64,000 bases of DNA from Rhodospirillales bacterium. Its GTDB lineage: Bacteria > Pseudomonadota > Alphaproteobacteria > Rhodospirillales > SHVU01. Position numbers and translations under genes: made by a program. The notes below the pieces were generated by a model, which saw only the letters and a list, made by a program, of their open reading frames with translations, had not been told where the DNA came from and did not search any database. Positions within the stretch are counted from its first letter, which is position 1; the number at the start of each line of letters is the position of its first letter. Positions 9,385-17,563 of the stretch are shown here, piece after piece. The stretch spans positions 1 to 64,000 of the forward strand of contig SHVU01000005.1 in NCBI GenBank assembly GCA_009691105.1. The letters are read 5' to 3'.

Positions 9385-10875
9385 ATGACGAACGTGGTTA
9401 GTGTCGTTGCCGTCACTGCCTCGCTACTCACCGCCATCGTGGTCGCTCAGACCGCGAACGCTCAGACCGCGCTGACGGTCGGCCAGACCTTCATCGCCAA
9501 CGGCACAGATCCGACCAAAGGATCGACCGGCTGGGCCCTGACCAGCCACGGCATCAGCGAAAATCTTTTCACCGTCGACCGGAACGGCGATCTGGTGCCG
9601 GAGCTTGCGCAAAGCGCGGAGCGCCTCGACGATCAGACGTGGATCATCAAACTCGCCCCGAGCCGCCGCTTCTCCGACGGCAGCGACGTCACCGCTCAGG
9701 TACTTGCTGCCAGTTTCGCCTACACCATGACCGCTAATCCGGCGCCCAAGGGAACGGCGGGGATGCTGACGTTCCAGGCGCTCGATCCACTTACGCTCAA
9801 AGTATCGACCGAGCGCGCCATCCCCCGCATCGAGCCGCTCTTCGCGGAATGGGCGCTGGTCGTCTATCAGAAGAAAGACGACGGCTCGATGCTGTTCACC
9901 GGGCCCTATGCGGTTGCCGATTACCGTCCGGACGTTGGCTTCACTTTGAAGCCCAATCCGCATTTTCCAGGAGCCGCCGCCCGCAGCGAGATCACGCTGC
10001 GGCGGTTCGGTGACGCTCAGACCATGGCCTTGGCTTTTGAAGCCGGGCAGCTCGATCTCGCCTTCGGTCTTCCGACCGACGTGGTGGCGCGCCTCAAGGC
10101 CAAGCAAGGCGTGACCGTCAAATCGTTCCCGGTCGCCTATCAGTACATGGCGTGGCTGAACACGCGCCGGCCCATGCTCGCCGACGTCAAGGTGCGGAAG
10201 GCGATCGACCTCTCCTTCGATCGTGGCCAAATCGCGCAAGCCCTCAAGGCCGGCAGCCCCGCTACCGGCGCCTATGCGCCGTACTTCGCCTTTGCGGTGA
10301 AGGAGCCTCGCCCGCGCGATATCCAAGCGGCGCGCACGCTTCTCGATCAAGCCGGCTGGACGATGGGCACGCGCGGCCGCACCAAAGGCGGCGCGCCGTT
10401 GGCGGTGACCGTTCTCGCCTATCCGCAGCGTCCTGATCTGGTTACCATGCTGCCGGTCATCAAGTCGCAGTTGCAGGAGATCGGGATCGCCGCCGAGACG
10501 CGGGTCATCGAGAACGTCAACGCGGTTGCCGCGTCCGGCGATTTCGACATGCTGCTGTGGGCGCAGCACACGGCGCCAAGTGGCGATCCGGCGTTCTTCC
10601 TGAACGGTATGCTGAGGACCGGCGCCGGGTTGAACTACGCCGGTTATTCGAGCCCGGCCTACGACGGCTTGCTCGATGCCATGGGCCGCGAAGGCAATCC
10701 GAAAGCCCGGGCCGAGCTCGCCGTGAAGGCCCAGAAGATCCTGTTTGATGACGCGCCGGTGTCGTTCCTGATCACGCCGGAATGGCATGTCGGTCTTTCG
10801 GAGCGCCTCGCCAACTATGTGCCCTGGGGCTCCGACTACCATGTGCTCCGCGCCGACATGGGGGCGAAGCGCTGA
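9385..10875 (+). CDS. ABC transporter substrate-binding protein, Opp/Nik (SBP_bac_5) family
   Basis: Periplasmic binding protein of a peptide/nickel-type ABC importer, 496 residues. ATG 9385 follows AGGAG and starts a Sec signal peptide ending TANAQT; the track start at 9316 would run through the Zur-like box. Family features are YTMTANP, the mid-protein FTGPYAVADYRPDVGFTL stretch, and VRKAIDLSFDR. Two permease genes follow, each overlapping its neighbour at the stop. The ligand cannot be read from sequence. The upstream B12 riboswitch and Zur-like box suggest a metal, metallophore or corrinoid rather than a peptide. Alternative: a general dipeptide carrier. Confidence 0.85.
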   Translation: MTNVVSVVAVTASLLTAIVVAQTANAQTALTVGQTFIANGTDPTKGSTGWALTSHGISENLFTVDRNGDLVPELAQSAERLDDQTWIIKLAPSRRFSDGSDVTAQVLAASFAYTMTANPAPKGTAGMLTFQALDPLTLKVSTERAIPRIEPLFAEWALVVYQKKDDGSMLFTGPYAVADYRPDVGFTLKPNPHFPGAAARSEITLRRFGDAQTMALAFEAGQLDLAFGLPTDVVARLKAKQGVTVKSFPVAYQYMAWLNTRRPMLADVKVRKAIDLSFDRGQIAQALKAGSPATGAYAPYFAFAVKEPRPRDIQAARTLLDQAGWTMGTRGRTKGGAPLAVTVLAYPQRPDLVTMLPVIKSQLQEIGIAAETRVIENVNAVAASGDFDMLLWAQHTAPSGDPAFFLNGMLRTGAGLNYAGYSSPAYDGLLDAMGREGNPKARAELAVKAQKILFDDAPVSFLITPEWHVGLSERLANYVPWGSDYHVLRADMGAKR

Positions 10876-11804
10876 ACGCACCGATCCTACGCGCCGGCGG
10901 CGAGGCAGGCCTACGAAGTTTCGTCGGCCTCCTCGCCGTGTCGGTGTTGGCGTTTCTCGTCGTGACGGCGATGCCGGCCGATCCGGTCCGCATCGCCATC
11001 TACGCCTGGAACCTGCCGCTGAACGACGACACCGTGGCAGCGCTGCGTAGCCAGTGGAACCTGGATCGGCCGCTGATCGATCAGTACATCCGTTGGCTTG
11101 GCGGCTTCGTCCGCGGTGAATGGGGCACGTCGTTTCGGACCGGCTATCCGGTCTTCGCGGAATTCGCGGCACGGTTGCCGCTGACCCTGGCGATTGGAAT
11201 CGGCGGGTTAGCCATCGGCGTCGTCGTGGCCATCCCGTTGGGTTTCGCGGCGGCCTTGCGGCCCGGCGGTTTCGCCGATGGCGTGAGTCGAGTGCTGTCC
11301 GTCGGCATGCAATCGGTCCCGGTGTTCTGCCTCGGTCTGGCTCTGATTTGGTTGCTCGGTGTCGAGCTTCGTTGGATTCAACCCTTCGCGGCCGATGCCG
11401 AGGCTTTGGTGCTGCCGGTCGGATTGATCGCCTTCCGCGCCCTGGCGACACTCAGTCGAGTCTATCGGGCAGAACTGCTCGAAGCCGGCTCGCAACCGTT
11501 CTTTCGCGCCGCTTTGGCGAAAGGCGTCGGACGGCGCGAGGCTCTATGGCGCCACGGTCATCGTCATGCCCTCTATGCCCTGGTGGCCGCGGTTCGCGCT
11601 GAGGCCGGTTGGGCCATCGGCGGCACGGCGACGATTGAAATTCTGTTCGGACTTCCCGGTATCAGCCAGTTCTTGGTGCAAAGCATCGCGGCGCGCGATT
11701 ATTTCGTGCTCCAGGCTTACATCATGGTCGGCGCGATTTGGATGACGGCGATGAACGCTGCGGTCGGCGTTTTGACCGCGCACTTGGATCCGCGCATTCG
11801 ATGA
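10872..11804 (+). CDS. ABC transporter permease, DppB/NikB type
   Basis: Inner-membrane permease of the same importer. Hydrophobic segments include VGLLAVSVLAFLVVTAMP, LAIGIGGLAIGVVVAIPLGFAAAL and a further helix (SVPVFCLGLALIWLL). The cytoplasmic EAA-like loop reads YRAELLEAGSQPFFRAALAKGVGRREALWRH. The reading frame is open upstream, but the protein probably starts at CTG 10872, which overlaps the TGA of the binding protein (CTGA). No ATG or GTG lies in frame before the first helix, so the start codon is unusual and unproven. It ends in an ATGA overlap with the second permease. Confidence 0.82.
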   Translation: MNAPILRAGGEAGLRSFVGLLAVSVLAFLVVTAMPADPVRIAIYAWNLPLNDDTVAALRSQWNLDRPLIDQYIRWLGGFVRGEWGTSFRTGYPVFAEFAARLPLTLAIGIGGLAIGVVVAIPLGFAAALRPGGFADGVSRVLSVGMQSVPVFCLGLALIWLLGVELRWIQPFAADAEALVLPVGLIAFRALATLSRVYRAELLEAGSQPFFRAALAKGVGRREALWRHGHRHALYALVAAVRAEAGWAIGGTATIEILFGLPGISQFLVQSIAARDYFVLQAYIMVGAIWMTAMNAAVGVLTAHLDPRIR

Positions 11805-12592
11805 AAGGCAAGGCGGCCATCCTGGTCGGTCTCGCCATTCTGTTATCGGCGGGCGCGATCTGGCAGCCCTTCGATCCCGATGCTGTCGACATGGCGCAAC
11901 GTCATGCGTCGCTCTCGTTCGGTCATCCGTTGGGGACGGATCATCTGGGCCGCGACGTGCTGTCGCGGGTGATGGTCGCCGGATGGCGGACGGCGGCGGT
12001 GCTGATGGTGGTGAGCGCTATCGGCTTTATCGGTGGCACGGCGCTCGGGTGCGGCGCTGCCATCATCGGCGGGCGGTGGGAAGTGGCACTGCTTCGGATC
12101 GCCGAAATCCCAATCGTGTTACCGAGCCTGGTGGTCGCCATGGCGGCCGCAGCACTATTCGGTCTTGGTCCGGTATCCGCGGGGTTGGCCCTCGGGCTCG
12201 CCGGCATCGGCCCTTATGCGCTTCTCACGCACTCACTCACGCTCCGGGTCATGGCTCAGCCGTACATCCTGGCGGCGCGGGCCATGGGTGTGGGCGGCCC
12301 GGCGCTAGCGGGACGTCATATTTTCCCGAACGTGGCGCCGACCCTGATGGTCCACGTCGGCAGCAACGCCGGGCGCACCGTCGTCGCTTACGCGTCGCTG
12401 GCGTTTCTCGGACTCGGCGCCGACACGTCGCGGCCGGATTGGGGCGCGATGCTGTTCGAGTACCGGATCTTCATGTTCGACGATCCGGCTCTGATGCTTT
12501 GGGCCGGCGCACCGATCGCCGTCTGCGTCACGGTCCTAAACGCGATCTTCGATCCGTTGCGGGGTATTCGGGCGCCGCGCGCCGAAGCCTAA
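11801..12592 (+). CDS. ABC transporter permease, DppC/NikC type
   Basis: Second permease of the importer, 263 residues from ATG 11801, which overlaps the first permease stop by four bases. It has the DppC-type pattern HPLGTDHLGRDVLSRVMVAGWRT, several membrane helices and the EAA loop ILAARAMGVGGPALAGRHIFPN. No ATPase follows: the next gene is panE on the opposite strand and the two stop codons overlap. The ATPase(s) must be encoded elsewhere or shared with another importer. Confidence 0.87.
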   Translation: MKGKAAILVGLAILLSAGAIWQPFDPDAVDMAQRHASLSFGHPLGTDHLGRDVLSRVMVAGWRTAAVLMVVSAIGFIGGTALGCGAAIIGGRWEVALLRIAEIPIVLPSLVVAMAAAALFGLGPVSAGLALGLAGIGPYALLTHSLTLRVMAQPYILAARAMGVGGPALAGRHIFPNVAPTLMVHVGSNAGRTVVAYASLAFLGLGADTSRPDWGAMLFEYRIFMFDDPALMLWAGAPIAVCVTVLNAIFDPLRGIRAPRAEA

Positions 12593-13530
12593 ACCGTCTT
12601 TCCTCCGGCGGAGAGACGCAGCATGGCATAAGCCGTGCGATGGATCGGCGTCGCCACGTTGTGTTGACGACCCATGCGGACGATGGCGCCGCTCAGGTGT
12701 TCGACTTCGAGCCGTCCGCCGCGTTCCAGATCGTTCAGCATCGACGTCTTGACGTGATCGCCGAGCTTGTCGGTCTGCGTCAGGCAGCGCTCGACGACGT
12801 CGGCTCCGAGATCGATGCCTTGCGCCTTGGCTACCTGGGCGGCTTCGCCGATGGCGTCCCCGCAAATCCGCCGCGCCTCGGGGTCCTTCATGATCGGTCC
12901 GTAGGGCGAGCGCGACAGGCAGGTGACGGCCGCCATCGACGCGAGATAGACGAACTTGTTCCAGATTTCCCAGGTGATCTTATCGGTGAGTTTCGAGGTG
13001 AACTGGCCGCGCGCCATTGTGGCGGCGATGGCTTCGGCGCGCGGCGTCGTGCGGCCGTCGAGCTCGCCGAAGACGATCCGGGCGAAGGCGCCGTTGTGGC
13101 GGATGACGCCCGGCGTATCGATGTTGGCGAAGATGAAGGCGACGCCGCCCATGATCCGTTCCGGTCCCAGGATGCGAGCCATGCGCTCCTCGGCGTCGAT
13201 GCCGTTTTGGAGCGAGACCACCGTGGTCTTGGGGCCGAGCAATGGCCGGATGGCTTCGGCGGCGGATTCGACGTCGTAGAGTTTCACCGCGAACAGCACC
13301 ACGTCCACGGGTCCGATGTCTGCCGGCCGGTCGGAGGCCTTGGCGCGGATCAGCGCATCGCCGGCCGGACTGACGATCTTGAGGCCGTTGGTCTGGATGG
13401 CTTTCAAGTGTGCGCCGCGGGCGATGAAGCTGACGTTTTCACCAGCTTCCGCAAGGCGACCGCCGAAGTAGCCTCCGACGCCGCCGGTGCCCATCACCGC
13501 GATCGATAGTTTTGCACCTTCGGCTGCCAT
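12589..13530 (-). CDS. panE: 2-dehydropantoate 2-reductase
   Basis: NADPH-dependent reduction of ketopantoate to pantoate for coenzyme A synthesis. It is 313 residues from the ATG at 13530. The Rossmann motif MGTGGVGGYFGG lies close to the N-terminus, followed by IARGAHLKAI. The ApbA/PanE C-terminal domain contains NKFVYLASMAAVTCLS with the catalytic-Lys region (ITWEIWNKF). Related reductases for other 2-oxoacids share this fold, so the pantothenate assignment is likely but not certain. It converges on the ABC permease with overlapping stops. Confidence 0.85.
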   Translation of the reverse strand: MAAEGAKLSIAVMGTGGVGGYFGGRLAEAGENVSFIARGAHLKAIQTNGLKIVSPAGDALIRAKASDRPADIGPVDVVLFAVKLYDVESAAEAIRPLLGPKTTVVSLQNGIDAEERMARILGPERIMGGVAFIFANIDTPGVIRHNGAFARIVFGELDGRTTPRAEAIAATMARGQFTSKLTDKITWEIWNKFVYLASMAAVTCLSRSPYGPIMKDPEARRICGDAIGEAAQVAKAQGIDLGADVVERCLTQTDKLGDHVKTSMLNDLERGGRLEVEHLSGAIVRMGRQHNVATPIHRTAYAMLRLSAGGKTV

Positions 13531-13653
13531 GATCCGCTCCTGTTATGTCTGGGAATCGCGCTCGATCTTCCACGGGACGCGCCGGACGGTCAACGCAAGG
13601 CCGCGACGGCGTCTTGGAGCGATGCTAAAATCCGAGGGCTTGAAACGGAGGCC

Positions 13654-14362
13654 ATGTCCGTGACCGAGAGCTCTTCCGCGCCGATTCCTACGCTAAGTCC
13701 TGCGAGGCCGTAGTGACGGCGGTGTCGCCGCTTGGCATCGAACTCGATCGCACGGTGTTCTATGCCGAAGGCGGCGGGCAGCCCGGCGACAGCGGTATCC
13801 TGAGTTTATCCGACGGCCGGGCAATCGCCGTCGCCGATACGCAAAAGGGAACGACGCCCGGTCAAATTCTGCACAAGCTCGCACCCGATCCGGCGACTAT
13901 CGAGGTCGGCACCACGGTCGTAGCCGAGATCGATTGGACGCGACGCTATCGCTTCATGCGCATGCACAGCTGTCTGCATGTGCTCTGTTCGATCGTGCCG
14001 GCGCAAATTATCGGCGCGGGGATCGGCGAGGGCAAAGGCCGGATCGACTTCAGCCTGCCAGAGCAGCCCGTCGACAAGGATGCCATCGGCGAAAAGCTGG
14101 AGCGCGTGATTGCCGCGAACCATCCGCTGGCGGCGCGGTGGATCATGGACGACGAACTCGCGGCGCGGCCAGAATTGTCCGCACTATGTCGGTCAAGCCG
14201 CCGACCGGGCAGGGGCGGGTTCGCTTGATCGAGATCGATGGCCTCGATCTCCAGCCCTGCGGCGGAACCCATCTTCGTTCGACGGGCGAGATCGGCCGGG
14301 TCCGGATCGGCAAGATCGAGAACAAGGGCCGCCACAACCGGCGCATCAATCTGTCTTTCTAG
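13654..14362 (+). pseudogene. alaX: AlaX-type alanyl-tRNA editing protein, two frameshifts
   Basis: Free-standing editing hydrolase that clears mischarged Ser/Gly-tRNA(Ala). The likely ATG 13654, after ACGGAG, reads only MSVTE. The true frame then continues as LFRADSYAKSCEAVVTAV, so a base is missing near 13670 (GAGAGCTC where GAGAAGCTC would restore the frame). The frame stays intact through FYAEGGGQPGDSG and MRMHSCLHVL, the HxxxH-type zinc region. It breaks again near 14177, where one lost G would restore ELVRTMSVK. The last frame carries the third zinc motif, CGGTHLRSTGEIG. Both lesions are single bases. Either the gene is decayed or the assembly has indel errors; the flanking GNAT gene is intact. 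Confidence 0.85.
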
Positions 14363-14369
14363 GACTGAC

Positions 14370-14930
14370 GTGGCATCCAGGCTGGCGTCGGGCATTGCGC
14401 TCGCGTCAACCCGACGCGACATCGCCGCGTCACGTCGCCTGTTCGCCGAGTACCAAGCCTGGCTCGGCGTCGACCTGTGCTTTCAAGGATTTGATGACGA
14501 GCTCCGCAGCCTCCCGGAAAAATACGGACCGCCGCGTGGCCGGTTTCTCCTGGCCCGGGTCAGTGGGCGGATCGCCGGTGTCATCGCCGTCGCACCCCTC
14601 GAAGACAATATCTGCGAGATGAAGCGGCTGTTCGTTCGACCCGCCTGGCGCGGCCGGGGACTGGGACGGCGGTTGGCCGAGGCCATCATTCGCGCCGCCC
14701 AGGAACTTGGCTACCAGCGGATGCGGCTCGATACCCTGGCCCGTCTCGATGAGGCTATCCGCCTCTATCGGTCCATGGGATTCGTCACGATCCCGGCTTA
14801 TTACCGGAATCCGCTCGAAAACGTCGTCTATCTGGAGCTCGATTTGGGCATCTTTTCCCAACGCGCCGGCCAGGGTCCGAAGCCGAAAAGCCTTCGCCGA
14901 CGTGGCGGGGCGCCGCCGCCGGCCGTATGA
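14370..14930 (+). CDS. GNAT family N-acetyltransferase
   Basis: Predicted acetyl-CoA-dependent acetyltransferase, 186 residues. GTG 14370, seven bases after the alaX end, is the sensible start; the track ORF begins inside alaX. The GNAT fold shows in GVIAVAPLEDNICEMKRLFVRP, the acetyl-CoA pyrophosphate loop RPAWRGRGLGRRLAEAII and a closing RLYRSMGFVTIPAYY. The acceptor substrate is unknown. Its stop overlaps an ATG at 14927, but the next real gene probably begins at 15041. Confidence 0.83.
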   Translation: MASRLASGIALASTRRDIAASRRLFAEYQAWLGVDLCFQGFDDELRSLPEKYGPPRGRFLLARVSGRIAGVIAVAPLEDNICEMKRLFVRPAWRGRGLGRRLAEAIIRAAQELGYQRMRLDTLARLDEAIRLYRSMGFVTIPAYYRNPLENVVYLELDLGIFSQRAGQGPKPKSLRRRGGAPPPAV

Positions 14931-15040
14931 TTAATCGAACTTTAACTCGACGGGACCTTACTCGGGGAATCGTGCCGTCGAAGGGCCTGGAATCGCATGT
15001 CGATCCTGGCGGTGTGCCGATGGCTGAGGGGATCTGGGCA

Positions 15041-16388
15041 ATGCAGCGACGTTGGACAAGGGCGGGCCTCGCGGCCGTGAGTGCGATCGCGCTCAGTGTG
15101 TTGAGCGGTTGCAACGGCACGAATGTGATGGACCGCGGGATGCTCGACCCGTCGTTCTGGCAAGCAATTCCGTTCACGGAAAACGATGAAGCCGAACGTG
15201 GCCTGGCGGAGGTCATGAAAGGCGATCTCGGCGCGGCCGATAGCTATTTCGATCGCGCCTTGAAGCGCGATTCCAAAGACGTCCACGCGCTTCTTGGACT
15301 CGGCTTCATTTATCAAGGGTCGGGCCGCCTGACCAAGGCTCGCGAGATGTACGAGGCGGTTCTGGCGCTTCGGCCAGATACCAGGATGCAGCTTGCGATC
15401 GGCGGTCACGGTCCGCGACCGATTGCCGAGATCTCCAGCACCAATCTGGCCCAGCTGATGAGCTCGCCGAATCCGACCAACATTCAGCCGGCGTCGATGA
15501 CGACGCCGCAGGCTCAAGCCGCAATGGCAGCGTCGCTCATGCCGGTGACGCCGGAGACGGTGGCCCGGGGCGGCTCGACCTCCATGGCTGCCGCCGATGC
15601 CCAGAAGTTGATGCTGAATACCGGCGATTCGAACATCGCGCTGCGTTTCAAGACACTCGCCACGCTGCGCGATCAAAGCTTGATTACGCCCGACGAATTC
15701 CAGGTGCGACGGCAAGCCAACGTCGGGGCGTTGTTGCCGCTCACGACGCCGCCGCCATCGGCCGGTCTCGATCGACCGGTGCCGGCGACCGACCAAGTTG
15801 TCGGCCGGCTTCGGGCCATCGGTCTGGCGTTGGAGATGCGCGCGCTGACAGTCGCCCAGCATTCCGCCGAGCGCGGCATCATCCTCGACGCGTTGTTGCC
15901 GACCGCGCCGGGCACGGTTGCGAATCCGGCTTTGCCGCCCCGCGGCATGTTGGAAGCCGCAGATGCCTTACGCCGCATCTAACAACTTGCTGCCGGAAGC
16001 CTGATCTCCGGCGAAGAACTGACCAAGGAACGCGCCGCGATCGACAAGGCGATCCAACCCGATCCGCCGCCGCCGCCGCGATGACGGCCGGCCGGCCATT
16101 CATCTGGCGTCCTACAAGTCGCAACAGGCTGCCGATCGTGGTTGGGCGCAAATTCGCCGCGCCCATGCCGCGCTCCTCGGCGAGCTCAAGCACGAAGTCA
16201 GCCGGATCAATCTCGGGGCCGGGAAGGGCGTCTTCTTCCGGCTGCGCGCCGGACCGTTGGCAACCCAAGAGGCGGCGAGCGAACTGTGTCAGAAACTTAA
16301 GAGCCGCCGCCAGTTCTGCGAAACCAGCCCAGCTGGGAGTCGCCGGCTAACCGTCGAAACTTTCGTCTGGAATTTGAAGAGCGCTTAG
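15041..16388 (+). pseudogene. TPR/SPOR-domain lipoprotein, broken by several frameshifts
   Basis: The first part, from ATG 15041, is a lipoprotein precursor (lipobox VLSGC, Cys24) with TPR-like repeats (ADSYFDRALKRDSKDVHALLGLGFIYQ). It stops at TAA 15980-15982. In the DNA a plausible continuation is split. NNLL reads in one frame, SLISGEELTKERAAIDKAI in the original frame, and after a CCG repeat (about 16062-16080) a third frame gives a clear SPOR-like domain (IHLASYKSQQAADRGWAQI ending with LCQKLKSRRQFC). Three or more single-base indels (about 15980, 15993 and 16060-16100) would make one lipoprotein with a C-terminal peptidoglycan-binding SPOR domain. Decay or sequencing error are both possible. 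Confidence 0.7.
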
Positions 16389-16924
16389 CGCGCCCGGTTC
16401 ACGGCCGGCAAAGGCGCGCTCGGCATAGCGGGCGGCGTATTGCCGAGGGAACCGCTCGGTCCCGGCGGGAATGTTGCCGGACTGCCGCGCGGCGACACCG
16501 TGACGATGACCTCGGCGCCGAGCAACGTTCGCTTTTGAATCTGAACGGTTACGGCGCGTTCCTGGCGGACATAGGTCAGGACGCTGACCGCTGAGCGCAG
16601 CGACGTGACTTCCTGCCAGCCGAAAGCCGGCAATTGCTGGTTGTAGAAATCGAACATCTGGCTTGGATCGTAGGACGTGTTGATCACGAGCCGGCCGACC
16701 CAGGCCTCGGCCCGCCCGAAGATCATGGTGCGGTCGAGATCGAAGCTGCCCTTGTCGGGGATCGGCATATCCGGGAACCGCGTGAAGGCGACGCCGGTGT
16801 CGCCGCCTTCGCTTGATGACGGCGGGGCCACGCCGACGCTTTGATTGCAGGCCGCAACGCCGAGGAGCGCCACGACCGCAACCGCCGCCGATCGCCACGT
16901 CGCTCCGGGCCTTCGGTCGGTCAT
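16385..16924 (-). CDS. Putative lipoprotein of unknown function
   Basis: 179-residue protein with a lipoprotein signal peptide (AVVALLGVAAC, Cys at about residue 26). A conserved-looking body follows, with TRFPDMPIPDKGSFDLDRTMIFG, then TSYDPSQMFDFYNQQLPAFGWQEV and a Pro-rich tail. It resembles small outer-membrane-associated alphaproteobacterial lipoproteins with no assigned role. I do not recognise a named family. It converges on the broken TPR/SPOR gene and diverges from the CoA-binding gene at 17060. Confidence 0.7.
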   Translation of the reverse strand: MTDRRPGATWRSAAVAVVALLGVAACNQSVGVAPPSSSEGGDTGVAFTRFPDMPIPDKGSFDLDRTMIFGRAEAWVGRLVINTSYDPSQMFDFYNQQLPAFGWQEVTSLRSAVSVLTYVRQERAVTVQIQKRTLLGAEVIVTVSPRGSPATFPPGPSGSLGNTPPAMPSAPLPAVNRAR

Positions 16925-17059
16925 ATGGGTAGAGCCCCCGAGTTTCGAATACGAGCGCGTCGATTCCGAGACGCGCCGACCGGTATCCTATCCGAGCGGC
17001 CTCGACTCGCCAATGGGCGACCCTTGCCAAATGCCGGGTCAACACGCCACGATGGAGCC

Positions 17060-17563
17060 ATGTCGCGATTGGTCTATCCGGATTCGCTGGTGCTCAACGT
17101 CCTCAAGACGTGCCGCACGATCGCCATGGTCGGGGCGAGCACGTCCTGGAATCGGCCGAGCTATTTCGCCATGAAATACCTGCAGGCCAAGGGCTACCGG
17201 GTCATTCCCGTGAACCCGCAATCCGCCAAAGCCGGCGAATCGATTCTCGGTGAAAAGGCCTACGCCAGCGTCACGGAGATTCCGGGCAGCATCGATCTGG
17301 TCGACATTTTCCGCCGCTCCGACGCCGTGGGGCCGATCGTCGACGAGGCGATCCAGCTTGCTCCCGAGAAGCATATCCGGGTGATCTGGATGCAGCTGGG
17401 CGTGATCAACGAAGACGCCGCCCTGCGCGCCGAAAAGGCCGGCCTGACCGTCATCATGGATCGCTGCATCAAGATCGAGTTTGGACGGTTCTCGGGCGAG
17501 CTCAGTTGGGGCGGCATCGACTCCGGGGTCATCACCAGCCGCCGCCGTCGGTTGATCGCATGA
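17060..17563 (+). CDS. CoA-binding domain protein (YccU-like)
   Basis: 167-residue Rossmann-like CoA-binding protein related to E. coli YccU and the succinyl-CoA ligase alpha N-domain. From ATG 17060 it reads TIAMVGASTSWNRPSYFAMKYLQAKGYRVIPVNPQ, then SIDLVDIFRRSD and a C-terminal VIMDRCIKIEFGRF. Substrate and reaction are not known for the family. Its stop overlaps the sulfhydrylase ATG by four bases (ATGA), suggesting a link to methionine/sulfur metabolism. The track start at 16841 is an artefact running through the upstream intergenic gap. Confidence 0.85.
   Translation: MSRLVYPDSLVLNVLKTCRTIAMVGASTSWNRPSYFAMKYLQAKGYRVIPVNPQSAKAGESILGEKAYASVTEIPGSIDLVDIFRRSDAVGPIVDEAIQLAPEKHIRVIWMQLGVINEDAALRAEKAGLTVIMDRCIKIEFGRFSGELSWGGIDSGVITSRRRRLIA

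Noticed and set aside
9424-11451. 675-residue minus-strand ORF over the ABC genes
   Set aside because: Shadow of the binding protein and permease; no recognisable domain.
14927-15040. Start of the TPR lipoprotein at ATG 14927
   Set aside because: It would place 38 charged residues before the lipoprotein signal; ATG 15041 begins the signal directly.
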